A program made the position numbers and the translations under genes. Below are positions 8,590-17,206 of a DNA stretch of 64,000 nucleotides, in pieces. Position 1 is the first letter of the stretch, and the number at the start of each line of letters is the position of its first letter. Origin of the DNA: Halomonas sp. SSL-5 (GTDB lineage: Bacteria; Pseudomonadota; Gammaproteobacteria; Pseudomonadales; Halomonadaceae); the NCBI RefSeq assembly GCF_030708455.1, contig NZ_JAUYWF010000004.1, forward strand, positions 186,001-250,000. The letters run 5' to 3'. The notes under the pieces were generated by a model. That model was not told the origin of the DNA. It searched no databases and saw only the letters and a program-made list of their open reading frames with translations.

Positions 8590-9379
8590 CGTGCTGCCCC
8601 TCCTCGGCCGCTGGCGCCATCCCCAGGCTGGCCAGGGCGGGCCGGATCAGCTGCGACAGCTCCCGGGCCAGCGCCTCCTCCCCTTCCGGCGTGGCCAGCA
8701 GGTCATTGCGAATCTCGATCATCACGTTCGCCAACCCGTTGTCGATGCCATGCCGCTTCAGCGAGTGGGTCACCCCATCCTCGGGCCCGTAGGGCGCGTT
8801 GCGCTCGATCCGGCGATGGGGAAGGCGCGTGGCTTGCGCCAGCATCGCATCGGCCAGCCGTCGGTCGACATCATGCAGGATGCCGATCTCGACCGCCCGG
8901 ACCCGACCATGAAAGCTGGGTGTGAAGCTATGGAGGGTGATCAGCACCGTCGGGATGCGGCGCGTGGCACGCTCGGCGAGCACGCTCGTCACGGCGTCGC
9001 AGAACGGACGATAGACCGCCTCGACCCGGGCGTCGCGCTGCGCTGCGGTCAGCTGGCGATTGCCCGGCACGTCGATGATTTCCACGCGCTCGGGCATCGC
9101 GCTTGCCGCCTCGGGGGGGCGGTTGCAGTCGTAGACCAGCCTCGAGATCCGGCTGGCCACCAGGGGCGCATCCAGCATCGCCGACAGCCGCAAGGCCACC
9201 GCCCGCGCCCCGATATCCCACACGGCATGGCTGCAACGATGTTCGGGCCTCAGGCCAAGGTCATGGTATCGCTCGGGGATATGATGAGACGCATGTTCGC
9301 ACAGGATCACGGCGGGGCCGCGGCCCTGACGATTGTGGATCTCGACACTCGGGGATGACGGCTCGACTGCGCTGGACAT
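8582..9379 (-). CDS. N-formylglutamate amidohydrolase family hydrolase
   Basis: 265 residues of the FGase/HutG2 zinc-hydrolase fold. Motifs: CEHASHHIP at 27-35, HAVWDIG at 51-57, SRLVYDCNRP at 79-88 and HSFTP at 150-154. The family normally releases formate from N-formyl-L-glutamate in histidine breakdown, but no hut genes are near. As first gene of a gamma-glutamylation operon it may instead hydrolyse a gamma-glutamyl or related N-acyl intermediate to free glutamate; this is inference. GGAGGAG precedes the ATG and a strong promoter-like sequence lies 26 bp upstream. Confidence 0.88.
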   Translation of the reverse strand: MSSAVEPSSPSVEIHNRQGRGPAVILCEHASHHIPERYHDLGLRPEHRCSHAVWDIGARAVALRLSAMLDAPLVASRISRLVYDCNRPPEAASAMPERVEIIDVPGNRQLTAAQRDARVEAVYRPFCDAVTSVLAERATRRIPTVLITLHSFTPSFHGRVRAVEIGILHDVDRRLADAMLAQATRLPHRRIERNAPYGPEDGVTHSLKRHGIDNGLANVMIEIRNDLLATPEGEEALARELSQLIRPALASLGMAPAAEEGQHDA

Positions 9380-9404
9380 CAGGACTCCTCCACGGTCCTG
9401 TAAA

Positions 9405-9434
9405 GATATAGACGTCGAAAAGTCGGTGTGTCAA
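9405..9434 (-). promoter_or_regulatory. Predicted sigma-70 promoter of the TRAP/gamma-glutamyl operon
   Basis: On the minus strand a perfect -35 TTGACA (9429-9434), 18-bp spacer and -10-like TATATC (9405-9410) lead to the hydrolase ATG at 9379. The overlapping A/T-rich stretch around 9411-9445 is the likely operator for the divergent RpiR-type regulator. Confidence 0.6.
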
Positions 9435-9524
9435 TATTTCTTCAAGCAGCGTTTCCACGTCGATCCGCCAGCGTCATCGGGTGCCCAGCGCCTTTCGGAA
9501 AGGACGCATCATGAAGGATTCGTC

Positions 9525-10403
9525 ATGACGACCGACGACTCTCCCGCTTCCGTGCGGGAACTGATTCGCCAACACTACCCCTCACTGACCCACGCGGAGC
9601 GCAAGTTTGCCAACGCTCTGCTCGACAACTACCCAGCGGCAGGCCTGGCGTCGATTACCATCGTGGCAAGCAACGTGGGCGTGTCTTCGCCCACGGTGGC
9701 ACGGATGGTCAAGAAGCTGGGGTTCAAGGGCTACCCGGAGTTTCACAAGGCATTGCTTCGCGAACTGGAGGCGACGGGGGTCGGCCCCACCCAGAGGCGC
9801 GCCAACTGGTCATCCGAAGCCCCCGAGACGCACCTGCTCAACCGCTTCGCCCAGGCGGTCACGGGCAACATCCAGCAGACCTTCGCGCATGTCGACAAGG
9901 AGCGGTTCGATCGGGCCACCGCGCAACTCGCCGATGCCGACCGGCGACTCTACATCGTCGGCGGGCGCATCACCCAGGCGCTGGCCGACTACGCCTTCAC
10001 GCACTTCCAGGCGGTACGCCCCCAAGTGACCCACATGACCTCGTCCTCCGGGACCTGGCCGCATTACGTCCTGGACATGGCGCCGGGTGAGACCCTGCTG
10101 ATCTTCGACATCCGGCGTTACGAGACCAACCTGCTGCGGCTCGCGGAGATGGTGCGCCAGCGCGACGTGCGCATCGTGCTGTTCACTGACCAGTGGGGCT
10201 CACCCGTCTCCTCGCTGGCCGACGTCACCTTCAACTGCTGGGGGGAGATTCCCTCGGGATGGGATTCCAGCGTGGCGACCATGATGCTGCTGGAGACCAT
10301 GATCGCCGCGGTCCAGGAGCAGCGCTGGCCGGAGGCCCGCGATCGCTATGAGCGACTGGACGAGCTGTTCGACATGACGAGCCTGTTCCGCAAGTTCAGC
10401 TGA
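9525..10403 (+). CDS. MurR/RpiR family transcriptional regulator with SIS domain
   Basis: 292 residues from the ATG at 9525, which has AAGGA 6 nt upstream; the frame is open further upstream without a better start. Residues 1-77 form the HTH_6 domain (LTHAERKFANALL, VASNVGVSSPTVARMVKKLGF) and about 110-250 a SIS domain (LYIVGGRITQALADYAF). Such proteins bind an operon ligand through SIS and control divergent genes. It is transcribed away from the TRAP operon, so it probably regulates it; whether it represses or activates is not visible. The SIS domain usually binds phosphosugars, so its effector here is an open question. Confidence 0.92.
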   Translation: MTTDDSPASVRELIRQHYPSLTHAERKFANALLDNYPAAGLASITIVASNVGVSSPTVARMVKKLGFKGYPEFHKALLRELEATGVGPTQRRANWSSEAPETHLLNRFAQAVTGNIQQTFAHVDKERFDRATAQLADADRRLYIVGGRITQALADYAFTHFQAVRPQVTHMTSSSGTWPHYVLDMAPGETLLIFDIRRYETNLLRLAEMVRQRDVRIVLFTDQWGSPVSSLADVTFNCWGEIPSGWDSSVATMMLLETMIAAVQEQRWPEARDRYERLDELFDMTSLFRKFS

Positions 10404-10461
10404 TCACCCGCCCCCGTCTGGCGCGCCGGTCGCTGTCATGGCCGCGGTGAGGAGCCCGTGC

Positions 10462-11754
10462 TCAGATCCCCAGCTTGTCGCGAGTCTGGTAGTACCAGGC
10501 GCCGATGGCCGAGAGCGGCACCCGCAGCAGGCGCCCGCCCGGGAACGGCAGCTGGGGCAACCCGGCGAAGGCATCGAAGCGCTCGCCCTGGCCGTGCATG
10601 ACCTCGGCGATCAGCTTGCCGGCCAGGTGGGTACAGGTGACCCCGTGGCCGGAGTAGCCCTGGGCGTAGTAGACATTGCCGTTGACCACGCCGAACTGGG
10701 GCAGACGGTTGAGCGTCATCAGGAAGGTGCCGCTCCAGGCGTAGTCCACCTTGACGTCCTCGAGCAACGGGAAGGTCGTGAGCATCTTGGGCCGGATCAC
10801 CGCCGTGATATCCGCCGGGTCGCTGCCGCCGTAGTTGACCCCGCCGCCGTAGAGCAGGCGGTTGTCGCGGGTCAGCCGGTAGTAGTCGAGCAGGTAGTTG
10901 CAGTCCTCCACCGCCAGGCCATTGGGGAGCAGCTCCCGGGCCCGCGCCTCGCCCAGCGGCTCGGTGGTGATGATCTGGGTGCCGCAGGGCATCGACCGGC
11001 TCTCGATCTCCGGCAGCACGCCCTTGAGGTAGGCGTTGCCCGCCATCACCACCCGCTCGGCGCGCACCCGGCCGTTGGCGGTGGTCACCACCACGGGCTC
11101 GCCATGCGCAAGGCCGGTCACCGGCGAGTATTCGAAGATGCGCCCGCCCAGCGACTCCAGGGCGGCGGCCTGGCCCAGCACCAGGTTGAGCGGGTGCAGG
11201 TGGCCGCCGCCGTGGTCCACCAGCGTGCCGGTGTAGCGGTCGGAGTTCACCTCGCGCTTGAGCGCCTCGCCCTCCAGCAGCTCCAGTTCCCGATAGCCGT
11301 AGCGCTCCCACAGCGCCTGATGCTCGCGCAGGCCCTCGAGCTGCTTGTGATTGCAGGCGGCGAAGAGATTGCCGTCACGCAGGTCGCAGTCGATGGCGTA
11401 GCGCGCGACCCGCTCGCGGATGATACGGTTGCCCTCGAAGGCCATGTCCCCCAGGGCACGGGCGGTCGTCTCACCGTACTTGGCCTCGATCACGTCCATG
11501 TCGCGGCTGTAGCTGTTGACGATCTGGCCGCCGTTGCGCCCGGAGGCGCCGTAGCCGACCCTGACCGCCTCCAGCACCACCACCGAGAGGCCGCGCTCCG
11601 CCAGGTGCAGGGCGGCGGAGATGCCGGTGAAGCCCGCGCCCACCACGCAGACGTCGCACTCGACCTCGCCTTCGAGGGCGCCGCGCTCGGGGGCGGGATT
11701 GGCGGTGGCGGCGTACCAAGACGCGGCGTGGTCGGGCTCGAACGGGATCGTCAT
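10462..11754 (-). CDS. puuB: FAD-dependent gamma-glutamylputrescine oxidase-like protein (copy 1)
   Basis: 430 residues of the DAO/glycine-oxidase-type flavoprotein family. The dinucleotide site VVGAGFTGISAALHLAERG lies near 36-55, followed by GASGRNGGQIV and a C-terminal YYAQGYSGHGVT flavin segment, as in PuuB. Expected reaction: oxidation of gamma-glutamylputrescine (or relatives) to the gamma-glutamyl aminoaldehyde, ammonia and peroxide. It starts 3 bp after the puuA-like stop, so the two are translationally linked. A paralogue sits at the other end of the operon (17207-18493). Exact amine specificity is unknown. Confidence 0.85.
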   Translation of the reverse strand: MTIPFEPDHAASWYAATANPAPERGALEGEVECDVCVVGAGFTGISAALHLAERGLSVVVLEAVRVGYGASGRNGGQIVNSYSRDMDVIEAKYGETTARALGDMAFEGNRIIRERVARYAIDCDLRDGNLFAACNHKQLEGLREHQALWERYGYRELELLEGEALKREVNSDRYTGTLVDHGGGHLHPLNLVLGQAAALESLGGRIFEYSPVTGLAHGEPVVVTTANGRVRAERVVMAGNAYLKGVLPEIESRSMPCGTQIITTEPLGEARARELLPNGLAVEDCNYLLDYYRLTRDNRLLYGGGVNYGGSDPADITAVIRPKMLTTFPLLEDVKVDYAWSGTFLMTLNRLPQFGVVNGNVYYAQGYSGHGVTCTHLAGKLIAEVMHGQGERFDAFAGLPQLPFPGGRLLRVPLSAIGAWYYQTRDKLGI

Positions 11755-11757
11755 GGC

Positions 11758-13125
11758 TTAGACCCTCAACAGGAGGTGTTCCCGCTCCCAGGAGCTGATC
11801 ACCTGGAAGTAGGCGCGGTGCTCGGCGCGCTTCACCGCCAGGTAGCTGTGGGTGAAGCGCTCGCCGAGGATATCGGCCAGGGGCTGACAGTCGTGCAGCA
11901 GGTCCAGGGCCGGGCCGATATCGTCGGGCAGCTTGTGGCCGCCGGACCAGGCGGAGCCGGTCATGGGCGGGCGCGGCTCCAGCTGGCCGAGGATGCCCAG
12001 ATAGCCGCAGGCCAGCGAGGCCGCCATCACCAGGTAGGGGTTGGCGTCGGCGCCGGCCAGGCGGTTCTCCACCCGGGTAGCCTCGGGGCCGGAGACCGGC
12101 ACCCGCAGCCCCACGGTGCGGTTGTCCATGCCCCACTCCACGTTGATCGGCGCCGAGCCGCTGCTCTCGGTGCGCAGCAGGCGACGGTAGGAGTTGACGT
12201 TGGGGGCCAGCAGCGGCATCGCCGCGGGCAGGTACTCCTGCAGGCCGCCGATGAAGTGGTGGAACAGCTTGCTGGGCTGGCCGTCGTCGCCGGCGAACAC
12301 ATTGTGCCCATCCCTCGAGTCAAGCAGGCTCTGGTGGATATGCATGGAGCTGCCCGGCTCGCCCGCCATGGGCTTGGCCATGAAGGTGGCATACATGCCG
12401 TGGCGCAGCGCGGTCTCGCGCAGGGTGCGCTTGAACATCACCACCTGGTCGGCCAGGGCAAGGGGGTCACCGTGCTGGAAGTTGACCTCCATCTGGCCGG
12501 CCCCCTCTTCGTGGATCAGGGTATCGAGGTCGAGATTCATGGCCTCGCAGTAGTCGTACATCTCCTCGAACAGCGGGTCGAACTCGTTGACCGCGTCGAT
12601 GGAGAAGGACTGCCGGCTGCTCTCCTGGCGGCCGGTGCGACCGATGGGCGGCTCCAGCGGGTAGTCGGAGTCGGTGTTGGTCTTGACCAGGTAGAACTCC
12701 ACCTCGGGGGCGATCACCGGGGTCCAGCCACGCTTGGCATAGAGCTCAAGCACCCGCTTGAGCACATGCCGCGGCGCCAACTCCACCGGCTCGCCGGTCA
12801 GGTAGTAGCAATCGTGGATGATCTGGGCGGTGGGATCCTCGGCCCAAGGCACCAGGAACACGGCCTTGGGGTCGGGCACCAGCTCCATGTCCCGCTCGGC
12901 GGGGTTCCAGAAGCGGATGTCCTCGTCATCGGGATAGCCCCCGGTGACGGTCTGGATGAAGATCGAATCGGGCAGGCGCGGCCGCCCGCCGTTGAGGTAC
13001 TTGCCGGCGGGCATGATCTTGCCCTTGAGGATGCCGGTCAGGTCGCTGACCAGGCACTCGACCTCGGTGATAGCGTGATTCTGGAACCAGTCGTTGAGGA
13101 GCGGCTGCTCCTGTCGGTTACTCAT
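11758..13125 (-). CDS. puuA: Gamma-glutamylpolyamine synthetase, glutamine synthetase family
   Basis: 455 residues from the ATG at 13125, preferred over 13143 because AAGGA lies 7 nt upstream. GS catalytic motifs are complete: PEVEFYLV, GAGQMEVNF, SSMHIHQS and LAGADANPYLVMA. The expected reaction is ATP-dependent addition of glutamate to a polyamine such as putrescine. Neighbouring polyamine transporter genes and a PuuB-like oxidase support PuuA/PauA rather than housekeeping GlnA. It differs clearly from the GS-like ligase at 4061-5431, so the window holds two distinct gamma-glutamyl ligases. Confidence 0.88.
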   Translation of the reverse strand: MSNRQEQPLLNDWFQNHAITEVECLVSDLTGILKGKIMPAGKYLNGGRPRLPDSIFIQTVTGGYPDDEDIRFWNPAERDMELVPDPKAVFLVPWAEDPTAQIIHDCYYLTGEPVELAPRHVLKRVLELYAKRGWTPVIAPEVEFYLVKTNTDSDYPLEPPIGRTGRQESSRQSFSIDAVNEFDPLFEEMYDYCEAMNLDLDTLIHEEGAGQMEVNFQHGDPLALADQVVMFKRTLRETALRHGMYATFMAKPMAGEPGSSMHIHQSLLDSRDGHNVFAGDDGQPSKLFHHFIGGLQEYLPAAMPLLAPNVNSYRRLLRTESSGSAPINVEWGMDNRTVGLRVPVSGPEATRVENRLAGADANPYLVMAASLACGYLGILGQLEPRPPMTGSAWSGGHKLPDDIGPALDLLHDCQPLADILGERFTHSYLAVKRAEHRAYFQVISSWEREHLLLRV

Positions 13126-13150
13126 GGGAATGTCCTTGCTCATGGTAAGG

Positions 13151-13174
13151 CGGCCCCCGGCGCGCCGGGGGCCG
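13151..13174. other. 24-bp perfect GC palindrome between potD and puuA
   Basis: CGGCCCCCGGCG (13151-13162) is followed by its exact reverse complement to 13174. It lies directly after the potD stop in the transcribed direction. No U-run follows, so a 3' stabiliser or partial terminator that raises binding-protein levels is more likely than full termination. Confidence 0.6.
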
Positions 13175-13179
13175 TCCGC

Positions 13180-14244
13180 TCAGCGAGACTGAACCTCCGA
13201 CCAGAGCTGCTGGAAGATTTGCAGTGACTCGCCCGCAAGGCTCGGCGTGAAGCGCAGGCGCTCCATGTCGTCCTCGCTGGGCTGCACCGGCGGCACGGTC
13301 AGCACCTCATCCAGGTAGGGCTCGGCGGCGGCATTGGGGCTGGCGTAGTAGTTGTAGTTCGAGAGCTGGGCGCCCACCTCGGCATCGAGGATGAAGTCGA
13401 TGAACTTGTGGGCCATGTCGGGGTTGGGGGCCTCGGAGGTGATCATCATCGAGTCCACCCACATCTCGGCACCCTCGTCGGGGATCATGAAGTCCAGCGT
13501 CGCGAAGGTCTCCGGATCCTCGTCCTTGAAGAACAGGTAGTCGCCGTTATAGGAGAGCCCCACGTGGGTCACGCCCCGGGCCAGCTGCTGCAGCGCCGGA
13601 GTGCCATCGGTGAAGCCGCTGAAGGTATCGCGCCCCTTGGTGTCGATCAGCAGGCGGGCGGCCTCCTTCCAGCCCTCGGGGTCGGTGCAGTCGTAACCGT
13701 GGCCCAGGTAGGCGCAGGCGCCGCCCAGGCTGACCTGGCCGTCACCCATCAGCGCGAAGGGGTGTTCCGGATTGACCTCGGGGTCGAACAGCAGCGACCA
13801 GCTCTTGGGCGCGTCCGGGAAGGTCTCGGTGTTGTAGACGACCCCGGTGGTGCCCCACTGGTAGGGCGCGGTGTACTCGGCGCCCGGGTCGAAGTCCGGG
13901 TCCTGGAACTGCTCCATGACGTTGGCGAAGTTGGGAATCTTCGACTTGTCGAGTTTCTGCACCAGGCCGGTCTCGATCAGCCGCGGCACGTAGTAGTTGG
14001 AGGGCACGATGATGTCGTACTGCGAGACACCGCCGGCCTGGAGCTTGGAGAGCATCTCCGGCAGCGAGTTGAAGTAGTTCTGCACGACATCGACGTCGTA
14101 CGTCTCCTCGAAGGCCTCGATGATCTCGGGGTCCATGTACTCGGTCCAGTTGAACAGGTAGAGCTTGTTCTCCTGGGCCTGGGCGCTGCCGGCAAGCAAC
14201 GCGGCGCCGACGGACAGGGCAAGTACGGTCTTGTTGATTGTCAT
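13180..14244 (-). CDS. potD: Polyamine ABC transporter substrate-binding protein
   Basis: 354 residues with a Sec signal ending near SAQAQ (about 24). Mature motifs match PotD/PotF: LFNWTEYMDPE, DIIVPSNYYV, DKSKIPNFANV and PYQWGTTGVVYN, and a WVDSM segment that aligns with the acidic ligand pocket of PotD. It is the periplasmic receptor for the permeases encoded upstream. AGGAGAG precedes the ATG. Closer in motifs to PotD than PotF, but whether it prefers putrescine or spermidine cannot be told. Confidence 0.9.
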   Translation of the reverse strand: MTINKTVLALSVGAALLAGSAQAQENKLYLFNWTEYMDPEIIEAFEETYDVDVVQNYFNSLPEMLSKLQAGGVSQYDIIVPSNYYVPRLIETGLVQKLDKSKIPNFANVMEQFQDPDFDPGAEYTAPYQWGTTGVVYNTETFPDAPKSWSLLFDPEVNPEHPFALMGDGQVSLGGACAYLGHGYDCTDPEGWKEAARLLIDTKGRDTFSGFTDGTPALQQLARGVTHVGLSYNGDYLFFKDEDPETFATLDFMIPDEGAEMWVDSMMITSEAPNPDMAHKFIDFILDAEVGAQLSNYNYYASPNAAAEPYLDEVLTVPPVQPSEDDMERLRFTPSLAGESLQIFQQLWSEVQSR

Positions 14245-14283
14245 GATGACTCTCCTGGTTTCCCCGTGGAGTGAGGTGCCGGC

Positions 14284-15081
14284 TCAAGCCTGCCGGCGAC
14301 GGCTGAACATCAGGCTGACGATGGCGGCGATGGCCACCGCGCCGATCATCAGCGTAGCGATGGCGTTGATCTCCGGCGACACCCCCTTCTTGATCGCGCC
14401 CCAGATGTAGATGGGCAGGGTCGCGCTCTCCGGGCCGGCGGTGAAGAAGCTGATCACGAAGTCATCCACCGACAGCGTGAAGGAGAGGAAGAATGCCGAG
14501 ATCAGCGCCGGCTTGATGGTCGGCAGCATGAAGTGGATGACGCGCTTGACCGGGGTGGCATAGAGATCCTTGGCCGCCTCGAAGAGCGTCGGGTCCAGGC
14601 CCACGAAACGCGAGTAGACGATCAGCGCCACGAAGGGGATCTGGAAGGTGACGTGGGCGATGATCATGGTGCCCAGCCCCGGCTGGAAGAGCCCGGTCAG
14701 GCGGTGGATCTGCACGAAGAAGGCCATCTCCGAGATGCCGAAGACGATATCCGGCAGCACGATGGGCAGGTAGATCAGCACGATCAGCCAGCCCAGCTTG
14801 CGATGCCGGTGGCGGTACATGCCGTAGCCGATCAGGCAGCCGATGCCCAGCGCGATCACCGAGGAGACGATGGCCAGCACCATGCTGTTGGCGAAGGCCG
14901 AGAGGATCTCCTCGTTGCCCATCAACTGGCGGTACCAGCGCAGCGAGATGCCGGTGAAGCTGGCCGCACTGTTCGAGGCGTTGAAAGAGAACAGGACCAC
15001 CACGGCCAGCGGCAGGTAGAGGAAGGCCAGGGTGAACCACCAGAAGCCGGTCAGGCCGCGCTTGAGCGTGCGCTTTCTCAT
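14284..15081 (-). CDS. potC: Polyamine ABC transporter permease (PotC-type)
   Basis: 265 residues, six membrane helices, inner-membrane channel half. The binding-protein-dependent permease (EAA) loop reads LFEAAKDLYATPVKRV followed by HFMLPTIKPALI. Its ATG overlaps the potB stop (ATGA), so the two permeases are translationally coupled. Normal length for PotC/PotI. Confidence 0.92.
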   Translation of the reverse strand: MRKRTLKRGLTGFWWFTLAFLYLPLAVVVLFSFNASNSAASFTGISLRWYRQLMGNEEILSAFANSMVLAIVSSVIALGIGCLIGYGMYRHRHRKLGWLIVLIYLPIVLPDIVFGISEMAFFVQIHRLTGLFQPGLGTMIIAHVTFQIPFVALIVYSRFVGLDPTLFEAAKDLYATPVKRVIHFMLPTIKPALISAFFLSFTLSVDDFVISFFTAGPESATLPIYIWGAIKKGVSPEINAIATLMIGAVAIAAIVSLMFSRRRQA

Positions 15082-16001
15082 ATCACCACCTCCTCGCCGC
15101 CACCCAGGCGCTTGCCGATGCGGCGCATGGCAAAGAGCCCCACGAAGGTGGCGATCAGCATCAGGATCGCGCCGGCCGCCCCCAGCGGCCAGTTGGCCCC
15201 GCCGGAGAACTGGTTGGCCACCAGATTGCCGAGCATCATGCCCTTGCCGCCGCCGAGCAGCTCGGGGATCACGTACATGCCGAAGGCGGGAATCGCCACC
15301 AGTACGATGCCGGCCAGCAGCCCCGGCAGGGTCTGGGGGAACACCGCGTGCCAGAAGGCGCGCAGCGGCGAGGCATAGAGGTCCTGGGCGGCCTCCACCT
15401 GGGCGGTGTCGAGCTTCTCGAAGGCGGCGTAGAGCGGCAGCACCATGAAGGGCAGGAAGTTATAGACCAGGCCCAGGGTGACCGCGAAGTTGGAGGGGTA
15501 GAGCCCCATGTTGGGCGGGATCAGCCCCAGCCCCTCGGCCAGGCCGGAGAGCGGAGTGCCCGGGGCCAGCAGGTTCATCCAGCCGAAGGTGCGGATCACC
15601 TGGTTGGTCCAGCTGGGCACCACCACCAGCAGCAGCATGATCGGCCGCCACTTCTCGCGACAGGTGCTGATGTAGTAGGCGATGGGATAGGCGACGATCA
15701 CCACCAGCCCGGTGGAGATCAGGGTCTGCCATAGCGAGCGCAGCAGGGTATAGAGATTGCCCGGGCTCCAGCCCAGGAAGCCGAAGCCCGCCAGGCGCTC
15801 GAACGACGCCAGCGACAGCGGCATCTGCGGCAGGCCGTAGGGGCCGTTGGTCATGAAGGCCACGCCCATCAGGTAGGCGCTGGGCAGCACCAGGAAGAGC
15901 AGGATCCAGACCGCCCCGGGGGCGACGGTAAACAGCAGGTGGCGACTCTCGCGCACCATGGCCCGGCTGCGGGCCGTCGGGGTCACACCGGCGTAGGACA
16001 T
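15078..16001 (-). CDS. potB: Polyamine ABC transporter permease (PotB-type)
   Basis: 307 residues, about six membrane helices after a 25-residue basic N-terminus. The EAA loop reads VEAAQDLYASPLRAF with HAVFPQTLPGLLAGI, as in PotB/PotH. AAGGAG lies upstream of the ATG at 16001, ten bases after the ATPase stop. Pairs with potC to form the translocation pore. Confidence 0.92.
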   Translation of the reverse strand: MSYAGVTPTARSRAMVRESRHLLFTVAPGAVWILLFLVLPSAYLMGVAFMTNGPYGLPQMPLSLASFERLAGFGFLGWSPGNLYTLLRSLWQTLISTGLVVIVAYPIAYYISTCREKWRPIMLLLVVVPSWTNQVIRTFGWMNLLAPGTPLSGLAEGLGLIPPNMGLYPSNFAVTLGLVYNFLPFMVLPLYAAFEKLDTAQVEAAQDLYASPLRAFWHAVFPQTLPGLLAGIVLVAIPAFGMYVIPELLGGGKGMMLGNLVANQFSGGANWPLGAAGAILMLIATFVGLFAMRRIGKRLGGGEEVVI

Positions 16002-16011
16002 GGGAGACTCC

Positions 16012-17136
<1,125 letters not shown>

Positions 17137-17206
17137 GGGCTTGCCCTCTATTGTTGTAACGTCTTGCGTGTCATGCCTGCTTGTCTGGTAACGTCTCGTC
17201 GCCCCG

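Noticed and set aside
10438..13227. A 929-codon open frame antisense to the puuA/puuB genes
   Set aside because: Same mirror-frame effect; it crosses two genes with full-length family matches.
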